A DNA stretch of 5,959 nucleotides from positions 1-5,959 of the forward strand of contig JBBRUG010000351.1 of the NCBI GenBank assembly GCA_038247995.1, read 5' to 3'. The position numbers and the translations under genes are program-made. This stretch comes from JBBRUG01 sp038247995. Its GTDB lineage: Bacteria > Chloroflexota > Chloroflexia > Chloroflexales > Chloroflexaceae. This document shows, in pieces, positions 5,279 through 5,959 of the stretch; the first letter of the stretch is position 1, and each line of letters begins with the position of its first letter. The notes beneath the pieces are model-generated. The model was given only the letters and a program-made list of their open reading frames with translations. It did not search any database and was not told the origin of the DNA.

Positions 5279-5959
5279 CTACCCGTTATCGCGCGTCCAG
5301 ACCGTCGAATCGACATCGGCGATATGGGCGATGTAACCGCCGGGATTGATCGGCATCTTCAGGCGCCGGCTGATAATGATCCCATTCACCGGCGAGCGGC
5401 ATTCTTCCTGCACTTCGCTCGTTAACGGGTCGAGCACGCGGCCCAACAATTGGCCCTTGGTTACCTCGGCGCCGATGGCGATGCCGTCTTCCTGGATGTA
5501 GAAGCCGCCGCAGCGTGAGCGATACACGACATAGTTCTCGACCATGATCTGGCGCTTCGGCAACACCGGATCGCCGTCGATCATGCCCAGGTGCTTGAGC
5601 AGGTTGAGCGTACACTCGACGCCCTGCTCAATCGTGAAGTCGATCTGACCGCCGCCGCCCGCCTCAACTACCAGCGGCACAATGTTGTTCAGCAAGCAGT
5701 GGCCGGAGATCATCGCCGGGTTCACCGGCCCCTGGCGCCACCAGATCACCGTCGAACCGAACGCCTCGGCCATGCCGCGGATCTTCGTATTCATGTTGGT
5801 GATATACTCTGCGGTCAGCCCTGTGCCGCCGCCCTCGCCGCCCACGCCGTCGGCTACCGTCGACTGCACCGAGCCGTCGCTCGGGATGGCGTGCGGGAAG
5901 GCCACCGGCAATTCATCGCAGGCGCCCGTGCCGTCGTGGTAGTCCACCAGATACTGGCA
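5279..5959 (-). CDS. AstE/AspA-family (succinylglutamate desuccinylase / aspartoacylase) hydrolase, C-terminal part
   Basis: Only the last 226 residues are in the window; the frame stays open at the right edge, so the start and the first zinc ligands (usually an HGxE motif) are outside. A GTG at 5947 is in frame but lies in the middle of the conserved YLVDYHDGTGACDE segment and is not the start. In the fragment, VDYHDG (5-10) matches the family's DLH segment, so H8 would be the third zinc ligand. PLVVEAGGGG (95-104) matches the strand holding the catalytic Glu (E99). From about residue 145 the sequence becomes the beta-barrel lid typical of the family (GGFYIQEDGIAIG, KGQLLGRVLDP, SPVNGIII, PGGYIAHIAD). 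Such enzymes remove acyl groups from N-acyl amino acids or related amides in the cytoplasm; DoeB of ectoine breakdown belongs here. The exact substrate is not readable. Probably an early gene of the operon. Confidence 0.85.
   Translation of the reverse strand, partial: CQYLVDYHDGTGACDELPVAFPHAIPSDGSVQSTVADGVGGEGGGTGLTAEYITNMNTKIRGMAEAFGSTVIWWRQGPVNPAMISGHCLLNNIVPLVVEAGGGGQIDFTIEQGVECTLNLLKHLGMIDGDPVLPKRQIMVENYVVYRSRCGGFYIQEDGIAIGAEVTKGQLLGRVLDPLTSEVQEECRSPVNGIIISRRLKMPINPGGYIAHIADVDSTVWTRDNG

Overview
The window is GC-rich bacterial DNA. Five genes lie head to tail on the minus strand, with gaps of 43 to 60 bases, which suggests one co-transcribed metabolic operon. The operon's beginning lies beyond the right edge. 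No rRNA, tRNA, CRISPR array, transposase or phage gene is visible. The gene mix and the GC-rich dyad and tandem repeats between and after the genes would suit a Chloroflexota (Anaerolineae/Chloroflexia-like) genome. That assignment is a weak inference, because no taxonomic marker gene is present.

In order of transcription (right to left) the genes are: (1) the C-terminal part of an AstE/AspA-family (succinylglutamate desuccinylase/aspartoacylase) zinc hydrolase, cut by the window edge, 5279-5959; (2) a Gfo/Idh/MocA-family NAD(P)-dependent oxidoreductase, 4158-5231; (3) a probable TIM-barrel, glycoside-hydrolase-like protein with a C-x-C-x2-C motif, 2670-4097; (4) a metal-dependent amidohydrolase of the imidazolonepropionase/Xaa-Pro dipeptidase-like group, 1387-2613; (5) an M24 (creatinase/Xaa-Pro peptidase fold) protein with altered metal-ligand positions, 195-1343. 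The last 194 bases, downstream of the operon, hold a higher-order tandem repeat with GC-rich dyads.

Three of the five products are C-N bond hydrolase folds, and one is a sugar/polyol-type dehydrogenase. An M24 non-peptidase together with an AstE/AspA deacylase recalls the DoeA/DoeB pair of ectoine breakdown. Here the two genes are separated by three others, and no aminotransferase, aldehyde dehydrogenase or transporter is visible. The safest reading is a catabolic operon for a small acylated or amidated compound, possibly with a sugar-like part; the substrate is unknown.

The most unusual feature is that every intergenic gap carries an inverted or short tandem repeat. One is a perfect 16-bp stem placed 7 bases before the M24 start codon. 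Two of the gaps share a 13-base palindromic core in opposite orientation. The M24 protein, with Glu, Glu, His, His, Glu where the family has Asp, Asp, His, Glu, Glu, is the best candidate for new chemistry. I found no clear evidence of a wholly new system.
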